From Microbulbifer harenosus (GTDB lineage: Bacteria; Pseudomonadota; Gammaproteobacteria; Pseudomonadales; Cellvibrionaceae), in assembly GCF_005771435.1 (NCBI RefSeq), contig NZ_VANI01000022.1, positions 41,388-105,387 of the forward strand: 64,000 bases of DNA. The letters run 5' to 3'. Shown piece after piece: positions 26,417 through 36,794 of this stretch; within the stretch, counting starts at the first letter, position 1; every line of letters starts with the position of its first letter. Position numbers and translations under genes: made by a program. The notes under the pieces are model-generated. The model ran no database searches and was not told where the DNA came from. It worked only from the letters and a program-made list of their open reading frames with translations.

Positions 26417-27250
26417 TCAGTTCGGTATTCCCGCCTCCGCCAGCATATCAATCCCCCCAATCTCCGCCGCGGCCACCAGGCCGTGCATATAGGCATCCAG
26501 CGCCGCGCGGCGACGGCGTTCGGCCAGATACTCGCGGATTTTTTCTTCCACATAGTCGAATTCCAGCTGACGGCCGAGCTGGACCTGCTCCACGTAAATC
26601 AGGTGCCAACCGTATTCGGTGCGCACCGGATGGGGGACCAGGCCGGTATTGCCGGTGAAGACGGCCTGGTCGAAGGCACGCACCATTTGGCCGCCGCTGA
26701 CCTGCCCGAGGCTGCCGCCGGTTTTGGCGGACTCGCAGGCGGAATCCGCGCGCGCGCGATTGCAGAAAGTCACCAGCGGATCGTCGGCGAGGGTGATTTC
26801 CTGCAACAGCTTTTGCGCCAGCGTCTCTTGTGCATCGACCGCCGCATCGTCACCGGGGGTGACCGGGAGCAGGATATGCCGGACTTCCGCCAGTGGGGAC
26901 GACAGGAAGTGGTGGCGGTTGTTGGTGTAGAAATCTTCGCGCTCGGCGCGGCTGCTTTCCGCGATATCCAGTGACTGTGCCAGCAGTTGCTCCACGACGG
27001 ACTCGAAAGCTTCGCCGTTGATGTCTTCGTTTTCGGCACACAATCCCTGTGCGGCGGCCTCGGCGCGCAGCAGGTGGCCGAGTACCAGCGCGCGGGCGGC
27101 GCGGTACGCTGCCTCCTGCAGGGTGGGTGCGGGGTAGTACTGCATTTCCGCATAAATGTGCGCGTGTGGAATCTCGATTCCATTGACGGTGACCGGGGCG
27201 AAGAACAGTTGCTGCTCCGCGGTTTTGTCGCTTGCCAATAGTGGGCTCAT
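26417..27250 (-). CDS. Parvulin-type peptidyl-prolyl isomerase of the nar operon
   Basis: This 277-residue protein has a rotamase domain at about residues 120-220 (EVRHILLPV, FCNRARADSACESAKTGGSLGQVSGGQMVRAFDQAVF, HPVRTEYGWHLIYVEQ), preceded by a helical chaperone-like region. There is no signal peptide, so it is probably cytoplasmic and resembles NifM-type proteins. PpiC-type genes directly after narI are known from Pseudomonas, which suggests help in folding nitrate reductase or Ubi partners. It follows ubiV after 41 bp. Confidence 0.87.
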   Translation of the reverse strand: MSPLLASDKTAEQQLFFAPVTVNGIEIPHAHIYAEMQYYPAPTLQEAAYRAARALVLGHLLRAEAAAQGLCAENEDINGEAFESVVEQLLAQSLDIAESSRAEREDFYTNNRHHFLSSPLAEVRHILLPVTPGDDAAVDAQETLAQKLLQEITLADDPLVTFCNRARADSACESAKTGGSLGQVSGGQMVRAFDQAVFTGNTGLVPHPVRTEYGWHLIYVEQVQLGRQLEFDYVEEKIREYLAERRRRAALDAYMHGLVAAAEIGGIDMLAEAGIPN

Positions 27251-27291
27251 AAGAATCTCCAGTAGTGTGTCCGGAAACGGAGAGCGAACGC

Positions 27292-28164
27292 TCAGCCCGA
27301 TGCAATCAGGTCAAAGCCGCACTGGCCGCGCCAGTAACCATCGACGCCGAGGAGTAACAATGTCAGATCGGTGTCGCCATTTCGGGCGCGGTCGAAGGCA
27401 TCGATCACCGCCCGCATGTCGTGTACCTGCGGCGACAGGCGCAGCAGGTCGACGCCAGTGGTGCGCAGGCTGTCCATCTGTCTCAGCAGGTTTACGGGTT
27501 CGCCAGACAGGGTCTGGATGCCGTTCATTACAAACAGCGATTGATCCTCCTGCGAGGTGAGCGGGATACCACTGGCGAATTCGATGCAGCGGCGGCCGCA
27601 GTTGTCTTTGCTGAGCCCGAGATGGCGGGCGGTAAAGCAGCGCGCAGAATAGGCCAGGGGCAGCAGGCCGTGGGCGAGCACTTCGACCTCGGGTTTGTGC
27701 GTGAGCCGGGTCAATACTTCACCCAGTTGGTGACCGCTCATTTCCACCGGCGCGGTCCAGCGCTGCATGCCCATAGTCATCAGTTGCGCCACCGCACGGT
27801 GGTTGTACAGATTGATCGCCGGGCCACAGGTAAATGGCAGGCCGGCCTCCGCCAGCAGTTCCACCGCGGCCATATCGTTGGCCTCCACCAGCAGGCGACC
27901 GTTGTCGCAGACCTTGCGCACCCAGCTGAAGTCCGCACCGGATTCCAGCAGCGCGAGGGTGGACAGCACCACCTGTTTGTCCGAGTTGTCGGCGAGTGCA
28001 CAGGCCAATTCGATCCAGTCGGCCGCGCGCAGTTCATCGCGCTTGCCGCACACCACTTCGCCGAGATAGATCACATCCAGCGGAGTTTCGAGCATCTGTT
28101 CATAGAACAGGTTGATATCGGTACGACGCCAGTAAAATTGGTTGGGTCCCAGGGACAGGCGCAT
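27292..28164 (-). CDS. ubiV: Oxygen-independent ubiquinone biosynthesis protein UbiV (U32 family)
   Basis: This 290-residue U32-family protein has the short Fe-S layout of UbiV/YhbV: YSARCFTARHLGLSKDNCGRRC, with a further Cys early in the chain. The start MRLSLGPNQFYW and VIYLGEVVCGKRDEL are typical. With UbiU it hydroxylates the ubiquinone ring without oxygen, probably from prephenate. It follows ubiU by 42 bp in the nar operon, which links quinone supply to nitrate respiration. Confidence 0.92.
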   Translation of the reverse strand: MRLSLGPNQFYWRRTDINLFYEQMLETPLDVIYLGEVVCGKRDELRAADWIELACALADNSDKQVVLSTLALLESGADFSWVRKVCDNGRLLVEANDMAAVELLAEAGLPFTCGPAINLYNHRAVAQLMTMGMQRWTAPVEMSGHQLGEVLTRLTHKPEVEVLAHGLLPLAYSARCFTARHLGLSKDNCGRRCIEFASGIPLTSQEDQSLFVMNGIQTLSGEPVNLLRQMDSLRTTGVDLLRLSPQVHDMRAVIDAFDRARNGDTDLTLLLLGVDGYWRGQCGFDLIASG

Positions 28165-28206
28165 AAAAAACTTCTCCGCAATCCGGTTACCGCCAGGGGC
28201 GTTCGA

Positions 28207-29199
28207 TTATTGCCAGGGGCGCTCATAGGCCCCGAGGGTGGTCTGCTTGCCTTCCGAGTTCCGACTGAGGGTATCCGCCCAACGCGGATCGATGTGGAAT
28301 TCGCCCCCGCGGGCCAGCCGGTCGATGGCCTCGCGCCAGGTGCGCACCACCTGCGCCACATAGGAAGGGCTGCGCTGGCGGCCCTCGATTTTGATTGCCT
28401 TTATGCCGGCGGCACACAACGCTGGCAGCAGCGCCATGCTGTTGAGGCTGACCGGCTCCTCCAGCGCGTGGCCGGTGCGGTCGTCGGCCACAAAGCGGCC
28501 CTTGCACAGGGTGGGGTAGCCGGCGTTTTCACCGGCGCCGAAGCGGTCGATCAGCACACCATTAAGACGTGCATCCAGCCCGGCCGGCGTCGGTTGCCAC
28601 TCCACCGCTTTTGCCGGCGAGCACACACCGTTCATATTCGGCGATTCACCGGTGACGTAGGAGCTGAGATGGCAGCGGCCCTCGGCCATGATGCACAGGC
28701 TGCCGAAGCCGAACACCTCCAGCTCCACCGGACTTGTCCGAGCCAGCTGCTGCACCTGTTTCAGTGACAGCACCCGTGGCAGCACCGCGCGGCGGATGCC
28801 GAAATTGCGCCGGTAAAACGACAGCGCTGCGGCGCTGGTGGCCGAGGCCTGCACCGACAGGTGCAGGGCGAGATCCGGGTAGCGTTCGGCGGCGTAATCC
28901 ATCAGGCCGATATCCGCGAGGATCACCGCATCCGCGCCGAGATCCACGGCGCGGTCCACAGCACTCTGCCAGCGGCTGAACCTGTCCGGGCGCGCATAGG
29001 TATTGATGGCGACGAACAGGCGGCGGCCGCGCGCGCGGATTTTGGCAAGCGCCTGTTGCGCGCGGCGCTCATCAAAATTGAGACCGCCGAAGTGCCGTGC
29101 GTTGGTCTCGTCGCGAAAGCCGATGTAGACCGCATCGGCACCGTTGTCGATGGCGGCTTCCAGGGCCGGCAGACTGCCGGCGGGACACACCAGTTCCAT
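28207..29199 (-). CDS. ubiU: Oxygen-independent ubiquinone biosynthesis protein UbiU (U32 family)
   Basis: This 330-residue partner of UbiV begins MELVCPAGSLPALEAAIDNGADAVYIG. It carries the four-Cys Fe-S set in LCIMAEGRCHLSS, NGVCSPA and YPTLCKGRF. IKIEGRQRSPSYVAQVVRTWREAI is the usual U32 C-terminal motif. ATG 29199 has GGAG upstream; an 8-residue longer frame is less likely. It lies 32 bp after ubiT. Confidence 0.93.
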   Translation of the reverse strand: MELVCPAGSLPALEAAIDNGADAVYIGFRDETNARHFGGLNFDERRAQQALAKIRARGRRLFVAINTYARPDRFSRWQSAVDRAVDLGADAVILADIGLMDYAAERYPDLALHLSVQASATSAAALSFYRRNFGIRRAVLPRVLSLKQVQQLARTSPVELEVFGFGSLCIMAEGRCHLSSYVTGESPNMNGVCSPAKAVEWQPTPAGLDARLNGVLIDRFGAGENAGYPTLCKGRFVADDRTGHALEEPVSLNSMALLPALCAAGIKAIKIEGRQRSPSYVAQVVRTWREAIDRLARGGEFHIDPRWADTLSRNSEGKQTTLGAYERPWQ

Positions 29200-29231
29200 A
29201 TTTTTCTCCGACGTTTTATGCAACCCGGTTG

Positions 29232-29720
29232 CTATGCCACACGGGGCGCAAGGGATTCCGCCATTGCACGGATGGCGCGCTGCAGCGCCGGCGGTATGCG
29301 ACCGCGGTCGATGGCGTCGAGGCGGTTCTTGGCGGTGAGCCCGAGCTCGGTGTCACCGCTGATGGTCAGGCGGCGCTGGAAAAAGAGGGTATCCGGGTCC
29401 TCACGGCCGCTGACGATCGCGAGAAAGTCCGCCGCGCAGGCGGCAATGGTGGCGTCGGCGCGACACTCGGGTTTCGCGCGGGGTAACGCCACCAGGGACG
29501 CCGCGCGCTTGCCAATGCGCAGTTGCAGGCCGAGATCGGTGACGGCGATATCAAGCTGGCGCCCGTCGAGAAAATCGAACTCCCCGGCAATAAGCTCCTC
29601 TGCCAGCTGGCGGTTCAGCATGGTCACCGCCGCCAGCTCCAGCGGCCGCGATGGCAGCCGCTTCGCCACGGTTACGCCGAGCCTGAAGCCTGTTCTGAGA
29701 ACATTGCTGTGCATACGCAT
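29232..29720 (-). CDS. ubiT: Ubiquinone biosynthesis accessory factor UbiT (SCP2 domain)
   Basis: This 162-residue SCP2/sterol-carrier-fold protein (YhbT family) probably holds the lipid intermediates of anaerobic ubiquinone synthesis. The segment IAACAADFLAIVSGREDPDTLFFQRRLTISGDTELGL is highly typical. It starts 6 bp after the narI stop (ATG 29720 or 29714), so it is transcribed with nitrate reductase. Confidence 0.9.
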   Translation of the reverse strand: MRMHSNVLRTGFRLGVTVAKRLPSRPLELAAVTMLNRQLAEELIAGEFDFLDGRQLDIAVTDLGLQLRIGKRAASLVALPRAKPECRADATIAACAADFLAIVSGREDPDTLFFQRRLTISGDTELGLTAKNRLDAIDRGRIPPALQRAIRAMAESLAPRVA

Positions 29721-29726
29721 CGCCGG

Positions 29727-30422
29727 TTACAGCTCGCTCACACGGCGCGCGCGCACCACCTGGTAATTGCGACGGAAGTACTGCACCGGCACGCTCCACA
29801 CATGCACCAGGCGGCTGAACGGGAACAGCAGGAAAAGGGTCATACCGAGGAACACGTGCACCTTGTAAATCCAGTGCACACCGCTGATGGAGGCCGCCGC
29901 GGCGCCGCCGTTCAGGGTGACGATGGACTGGGCCCAGCTCATCAGGTGCAACATTTCCTCGCCGTCGAGATGTCCGGCAGAGACGAAAATACTGAGCAGG
30001 CCGAGAATCAGCTGCACATACAGCAACAGCAGAATGGCGATATCCATGCGCGAGGAAGTGGCGCGCACCCGCGGGTTGGTGAGGCGGCGATGGATCAGGA
30101 TGGTCATGCCGATAAAGCAGATGGTACCGAACAGGCCGCCGGCGCCCATCGCCAGCATCTGCTTGGCAGAGGCGGAGACGCCGAGTAAATGCCACACCGC
30201 TTTCGGCGTGAGCAGGCCGACAAAGTGTCCGGCAAGCACCGCCAGCACCCCGACGTGGAACAGGATGCTGCCGATGCGCAACTGGCGCGCTTCCAGCAGC
30301 TGGCTGGAGCCGGTACGCCAGGTGTACTGGTCGCGGTCGTAGCGCACCAGGCTGCCGAGCAGGAATACGGTGAGGGCGATATACGGGTAAATGCCGAACA
30401 GAAGTGTATTGAGATAATTCAT
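29727..30422 (-). CDS. narI: Respiratory nitrate reductase gamma subunit NarI
   Basis: This 231-residue membrane cytochrome b oxidises quinol and passes electrons to NarH. It has five hydrophobic segments, beginning LNTLLFGIYPYIALTVFLLG, with haem-ligand histidines in LFHVGVLAVLAGHFVGL and in VHVFLGMTLFLLFPFSRLVHVW. AGGAG precedes ATG 30422. The narJ stop is 9 bp upstream. Confidence 0.96.
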   Translation of the reverse strand: MNYLNTLLFGIYPYIALTVFLLGSLVRYDRDQYTWRTGSSQLLEARQLRIGSILFHVGVLAVLAGHFVGLLTPKAVWHLLGVSASAKQMLAMGAGGLFGTICFIGMTILIHRRLTNPRVRATSSRMDIAILLLLYVQLILGLLSIFVSAGHLDGEEMLHLMSWAQSIVTLNGGAAAASISGVHWIYKVHVFLGMTLFLLFPFSRLVHVWSVPVQYFRRNYQVVRARRVSEL

Positions 30423-30431
30423 GCTGAACTC

Positions 30432-31181
30432 CTATTGACCGCCGGTAACGTTGGCGGCCGGGCTGGTGCTGGCAGCGTCCGCCTCCACCCAGTTGAGTGC
30501 GCTGTCGTCGCGGTATTGCCGGGCATCGGGGCGGCTGAGAGCCTGGTCGCAGGTGCTCGCCTGGTTCGCGCTGAAGGTGACCATCTCCACCTCCCACACC
30601 TTGTCGATAGCTTCCGGGGTGTCGTCAGGCTCTTCACCGCGCACTTTTTGTGTGAGCGCCTCCATGTCCACCGATACTTCAGCCAGCGACATCAGCACTG
30701 CGTAAAGCTCGGCGTAGGGAGAATTTTTTTCCTGCAGGCGCGCGGCCACCAGTGCCAGCACGTGGCCCACATCGGCGAGCCAGCCCAGGGCCTGTTCACC
30801 CTGGGTGGCACAGAATTCGAGGTAGGTGGGCAGGAAGTCCGGCAGCTCGCGCTCCGCCAGATCCAGCCCCGCCGCGCGGTACTCCGCCATCAAGTCCACC
30901 ATCGCCTGGCCGCGGTCGCGGGACTCGCCGTGAATATGCTCGAACAGGTGCAGCGAGACGGCGCGGCCGCGCTCGAACAGGCCGTCGTACTCGCTCTGCC
31001 AGTCGAGCAGGTCGTACTGTTTGAAATGGTCGACAAAGCGCAGGAGCGGCTCCCGCACCCTGTCGACAAGCTCCTGTGAGTGCAGGAATGCAGTGACCTC
31101 GGGGAGCCCCCGATACAGTGCCTTGTCCGGGTAATCCAGCAGCCGCGATACCAGCCGCAAAATTCTCATGGTGTTTTCCAC
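30432..31181 (-). CDS. narJ: Nitrate reductase molybdenum cofactor assembly chaperone NarJ
   Basis: This protein of about 249 residues is the dedicated chaperone that helps insert the molybdenum cofactor into NarG. It shows ILRLVSRLLDYPDKALY at the start and DLAERELPDFLPTYLEF, FEHIHGESRDRGQAM and WEVEMVTF near the end. GTG 31181 has GAGGAG six bases upstream, which is the best ribosome site here. ATG 31187 sits too close to it, and ATG 31169 matches the E. coli N-terminus. Confidence 0.93.
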   Translation of the reverse strand: MENTMRILRLVSRLLDYPDKALYRGLPEVTAFLHSQELVDRVREPLLRFVDHFKQYDLLDWQSEYDGLFERGRAVSLHLFEHIHGESRDRGQAMVDLMAEYRAAGLDLAERELPDFLPTYLEFCATQGEQALGWLADVGHVLALVAARLQEKNSPYAELYAVLMSLAEVSVDMEALTQKVRGEEPDDTPEAIDKVWEVEMVTFSANQASTCDQALSRPDARQYRDDSALNWVEADAASTSPAANVTGGQ

Positions 31182-31191
31182 AGTCATCTCC

Positions 31192-32735
<1,544 letters not shown>

Positions 32736-32739
<4 letters not shown>

Positions 32740-35700
32740 TGTGTTACCTCCGCAGTGTCCGGGGCCTCTTTCACGACTTCACCGTCGTGCCATTCGATCT
32801 TGTTCATTTTCCTGACGATCACGAATTCATCCCGGTTACAGCCCACGGTGCCGTAGTAGTTGAAACCGTAGGACTGCTGCGCGTATCCGCCAATCATATG
32901 CGTGGGTTTCATCACCGCGCGGGTTACTGAATTGTGGATACCGCCGCGGGTGCCGGTGGTTTCCGCCCCCGGGGTGTTCACGATCCGCTCCTGGGCGTGG
33001 TACATCATCGCCATGCCGTCCGGCACCCGTTGCGACACCACCGCGCGCGCGGCGATGGCCCCGTTGACGTTGAAGATTTCGATCCAGTCGTTGTCCTCGA
33101 TACCGGCGAGTTTTGCGTCGGTTTCGCTCATCCATACGATGGGACCACCGCGGGACAGCGTCAGCATCAGCAGATTGTCGGAATAGGTGCTGTGGATACC
33201 CCACTTCTGGTGCGGGGTGATCCAGTTCAACAGGATTTCCTTGTTGCCGTTGGACTTTTTGTTCAACACCGGTGCCACTGTTTTGAGGTTGATCGGCGGT
33301 TTGTACACACACAGGTTCTCGCCGAAATCGCGCATCCATTCGTGGTCCTGGTAGAACTGCTGGCGGCCGGTAATGGTGCGCCATGGAATATGTTCGTGCA
33401 CGTTGGTGTAGCCGGCGTTGTAACTCACATGTTCGTCTTCGAGCCCGGACCAGGTGGGCGAGGAAATGATTTTGCGCGGCTGCGCCACAATATCGCGGAA
33501 GCGGATTTTTTCCTCTTCCTTGGGCCTGGCCAGATGAGTGTGGTCGCGGCCGGTAAATTCTCCCAGCGCTTTCCACGCCTTCACCGCCACCTGGCCGTTG
33601 GTTTCCGGCGCCAGTGACAGGATCATCTCCGCGGCGTCGATGGCGCTGTCGATGCGCGCGCGGCCGTCGCGGTCAGAATCTTCGCTGTAAGTGCGGTTCA
33701 GTTTTTTCAGGAAATCCACTTCCGCATCGGTATTCCAGCTGATGCCCTTGCCGCCGTTGCCGAGTTTTTCCAGCAGCGGGCCGATGGAAGTGAATCGGTT
33801 GTAGGTGTTGGGGAAATCCCGCTCCACCACAACCAGGCTCGGCGCGGTAACGCCAGGCACCAGATCGCACTCGCCCTTCCACCAGGCGTTTACGCCGAAC
33901 GGCTGCGCGATTTCTGCGGGTGTGTCGTGGTGGATCGGCAGGGTCACCAGATCTTTCTCGACACCCAGATGACCGGGGCAAAGTTCGGAGAATTTCTTTG
34001 CCACGCCCTTGAAGATTTCCCAGTCGCTGCGCGCCTCCCACGCCGGGTCCACCGCTTTGCTGAGCGGGTGGATGAACGGGTGCATATCGGAGGTGTTCAT
34101 GTCGTCCTTTTCGTACCAGGTGGCGGTGGGCAGGACGATGTCGGAATAGAGGCAGGTGGTGGACATGCGAAAATCCAGGGTTACCAGCAGATCCACCTTG
34201 CCCTCGGCGGCCTGGTCGCGCCAGCTGACGTCTTCCGGTTTCTTGCCACCGGACTCGCCGAGATCCTTGCCCATCAACCCGTGGCGAGTGCCCAGCAGGT
34301 GCCGCAGCATGTACTCGTGGCCTTTGCCGGAGGAGCCCAACAGATTGGAGCGCCAGATAAACAGGTTGCGCGGAAAGTTCTGCGGGCTGTCCGGGTCTTC
34401 ACAGGCAAATTTCAGTGCGCCACTTTTCAGTTGTTGCACCGTGTAGTCCTGCGCGCTCATGCCGGCGGCCTCGGCGTCGCGCACCAGTTGCAGCGGGTTC
34501 ACACTCAACTGCGGCGCGGACGGCAGCCAGCCCATACGCTCAGCACGGCTGTTGAAGTCGATGATGGAGCCACTCCACTTGGACCGGTCGGCCAGCGGTG
34601 AAATCACCTCCTCCATGTCCAGTTTTTCGTAGCGCCACTGGCTGGCGTGATTGTAGAAAAACGAGGTGCCGTTCATGTGCCGCGGCGGACGCTGCCAGTC
34701 AAGAGCGAAGGCGAGCGGGGTCCAGCCGGTCTGCGGGCGCAGTTTCTCCTGCCCGACATAATGCGCCCAGCCGCCGCCGCTCTGGCCGATACAACCGCAC
34801 AGCATCAGCATGTTGATGAGGCCGCGGTAGTTCATGTCCATGTGGTACCAGTGGTTCAGAGCCGCACCGACGATCACCATGGAACGGCCGCGGGTCTTGT
34901 CTGCGGTGCTGGCGAACTCGCGGGCCACACGGATCACGTCACTGCGGTTGACGCCGGTGACGCGCTCCTGCCAGGCCGGGGTGTAGGGTTTGTCGTCGTC
35001 GTAACTGGATGCACAGTTGGGATCGCCGAGGCCGTGTTCCACGCCATAGTTGGCCAGCGTCAGGTCAAACACGCTGGCCACCAGAATGTCGCGTCCATCG
35101 GCACCGACGATTTTTTTCACCGGTACCCGGTGCTGGATCACGTCACTGTGATCGGTGTGCTGGAAATAGTCGTACTCGTGGGTCTGGCCACCAAAATAGG
35201 GGAAGGCCACATCGCGCGCGTCATCGGCGCAGTCTTTCAGACTGAGCTTCAGTTGCAGCTCAGAACCGTCGGCGCCGTCGCGCTGTTCGATATTCCACTT
35301 CCCTTTTTCACCCCAGCGATAACCCACGGAACCCTGCGGGGAAACCAGGCGGCCGTCGTCGTTGATGGCGATGGTTTTCCACTCGGGGTTGTTGGCCTGG
35401 CCCAGGTTGTCCACCAGGTCGGAGGCGCGCAGAAAGCGATCCTGTACCAGTTGGCCATCGCGCTCTACCAGCGTCACCAGCATCGGCATATCGGTGGTGG
35501 TGCGCACGTATTCGGTAAAGTAGGCGCTCGGCTTGTCTACGTGGAATTCCTTCAGGATGACGTGGCCGAAGGCCATGGCCAGGGCGGCGTCGGTGCCCTG
35601 GCGCGGCGCCAGCCAGGTGTCGCCGAATTTCGAGCACTCGGAGTAGTCGGAGGTGATGACGCAGGTCTTGGCTCCCTTGTAGCGCACTTCACTCAGGAAA

Positions 35701-36497
35701 TGGGCGTCCGGGGTGCGGGTCTGGGGCACGTTGGAGCCCCACACGATCAGGTAGTTGGAGTTGTACCAGTCGGCGGACTCCGGCACGTCGGTCTGCTCGC
35801 CCCAGATCTGCGGCGAGGCCGGCGGCAGGTCGCAGTACCAGTCGTAGAAACTCAGGCAGTTGCCGCCGATCAGTGACAGGTAACGGGCGCCGGCGGCGTA
35901 GGACACCATGGACATGGCCGGAATCGGTGAGAAGCCGGATACCCGATCGGGCCCGTAGACCTTGGCGGTGTAGACGTTGGACGCGGCGATGATCTCGTTC
36001 ACTTCGTCCCAGCGCGCGCGCACGAAGCCGCCCATCCCGCGCCGCTCCTTGTAGGACTTCGCCTTGGCCGGGTTCTCGACGATGCTGGCCCAGGCGTTCA
36101 CCGGGTCGCTGTGTTGTACCTTGGCCTCGCGCCACAGGCGCAGCAGGCGCTTGCGCACCTTGGGGTATTTGAGGCGATTGGCAGAGTACATGTACCAGGA
36201 GTAGCTGGCACCGCGCGGGCAGCCGCGGGGTTCGTGGTTCGGCAGGTCCGGGCGGGTGCGCGGATAGTCGGTCTGCTGGGTCTCCCACGTGACCAGGCCA
36301 TCCTTCACATAGATTTTCCAGCTGCAGGAACCGGTACAGTTGACGCCGTGAGTGGAGCGCACGATCTTGTCGAACTGCCAGCGGCGGCGATAGCCATCTT
36401 CCCAGCTGCGGTCATCCTGGTTTTTTTCACCGTGACCATTGGCGAAGGGTTCAGTACGTTTTTTGAAATATTTGAGTCGATCCAGAAAGTGGCTCAT
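32736..36497 (-). CDS. narG: Respiratory nitrate reductase alpha subunit NarG
   Basis: This 1253-residue catalytic subunit with bis-MGD molybdenum reduces nitrate to nitrite in the cytoplasm. The FS0 cluster ligands are His50, Cys54, Cys58 (HGVNCTGSC) and Cys93 (RGCPRG), matching the E. coli layout. There is no twin-arginine export signal of the Nap kind. I chose ATG 36497 (MSHFLDRLKYFKKRTEPFA) with GGAGG upstream; the longer frame into the divergent promoter region is not used. It is the first gene of the nar-ubi operon. Confidence 0.97.
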
Positions 36498-36615
36498 GGG
36501 GCCTCCAAGACGAACAAACGGGCCAGAAATGGCGAGCTGGGGCCGACTATAAATTTCGTCTCGGGAAGAGGCACTGCACCAAAAGTGGTACAATTCCGCC
36601 GTATTACCGGCCCGC

Positions 36616-36637
36616 CCTACCCCTTTGTGGGTAGGGA
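36616..36637. promoter_or_regulatory. Candidate NarL/NarP 7-2-7 binding site upstream of narG
   Basis: CCCTACCC (36616-36623) and GGGTAGGG (36630-36637) form an inverted repeat. Within it TACCCCT (36618-36624), a full match to the NarL heptamer TACYYMT, faces GTGGGTA (36627-36633) across 2 bp. This is the classical 7-2-7 geometry with one mismatch. It lies about 120 bp upstream of the narG start. A possible narG -10 (TATAGT) lies at 36546-36551 on the minus strand. Confidence 0.65.
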
Positions 36638-36729
36638 AATATGAATGACCGGTGCTGGAAATCCAGTAAGCGCGCCGCCGGCCGCCCGCCTCCGTCGCGC
36701 CTGCCACTGAGCGGAAGATATATGGCTCA

Positions 36730-36748
36730 TTAGAGGTACTCCCTCTAA
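36730..36748. promoter_or_regulatory. Palindrome upstream of narX
   Basis: TTAGAGG and CCTCTAA form a perfect 7-bp inverted repeat around TACTC, 47 bp before the narX start. It contains TACTCCC, a six-of-seven match to the NarL heptamer. It could allow autoregulation of narX or act as a second site for narG. Confidence 0.45.
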
Positions 36749-36794
36749 CCACAACCTTTGGCAGAATAGGCCAGTTGCCTTCGGAGGCCTGCCC

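Noticed and set aside
36570..36592. ACCA/TGGT inverted repeat at about -41 of a possible narG promoter, considered as an FNR site
   Set aside because: It lacks the TTGAT/ATCAA half sites; only the position is suggestive.
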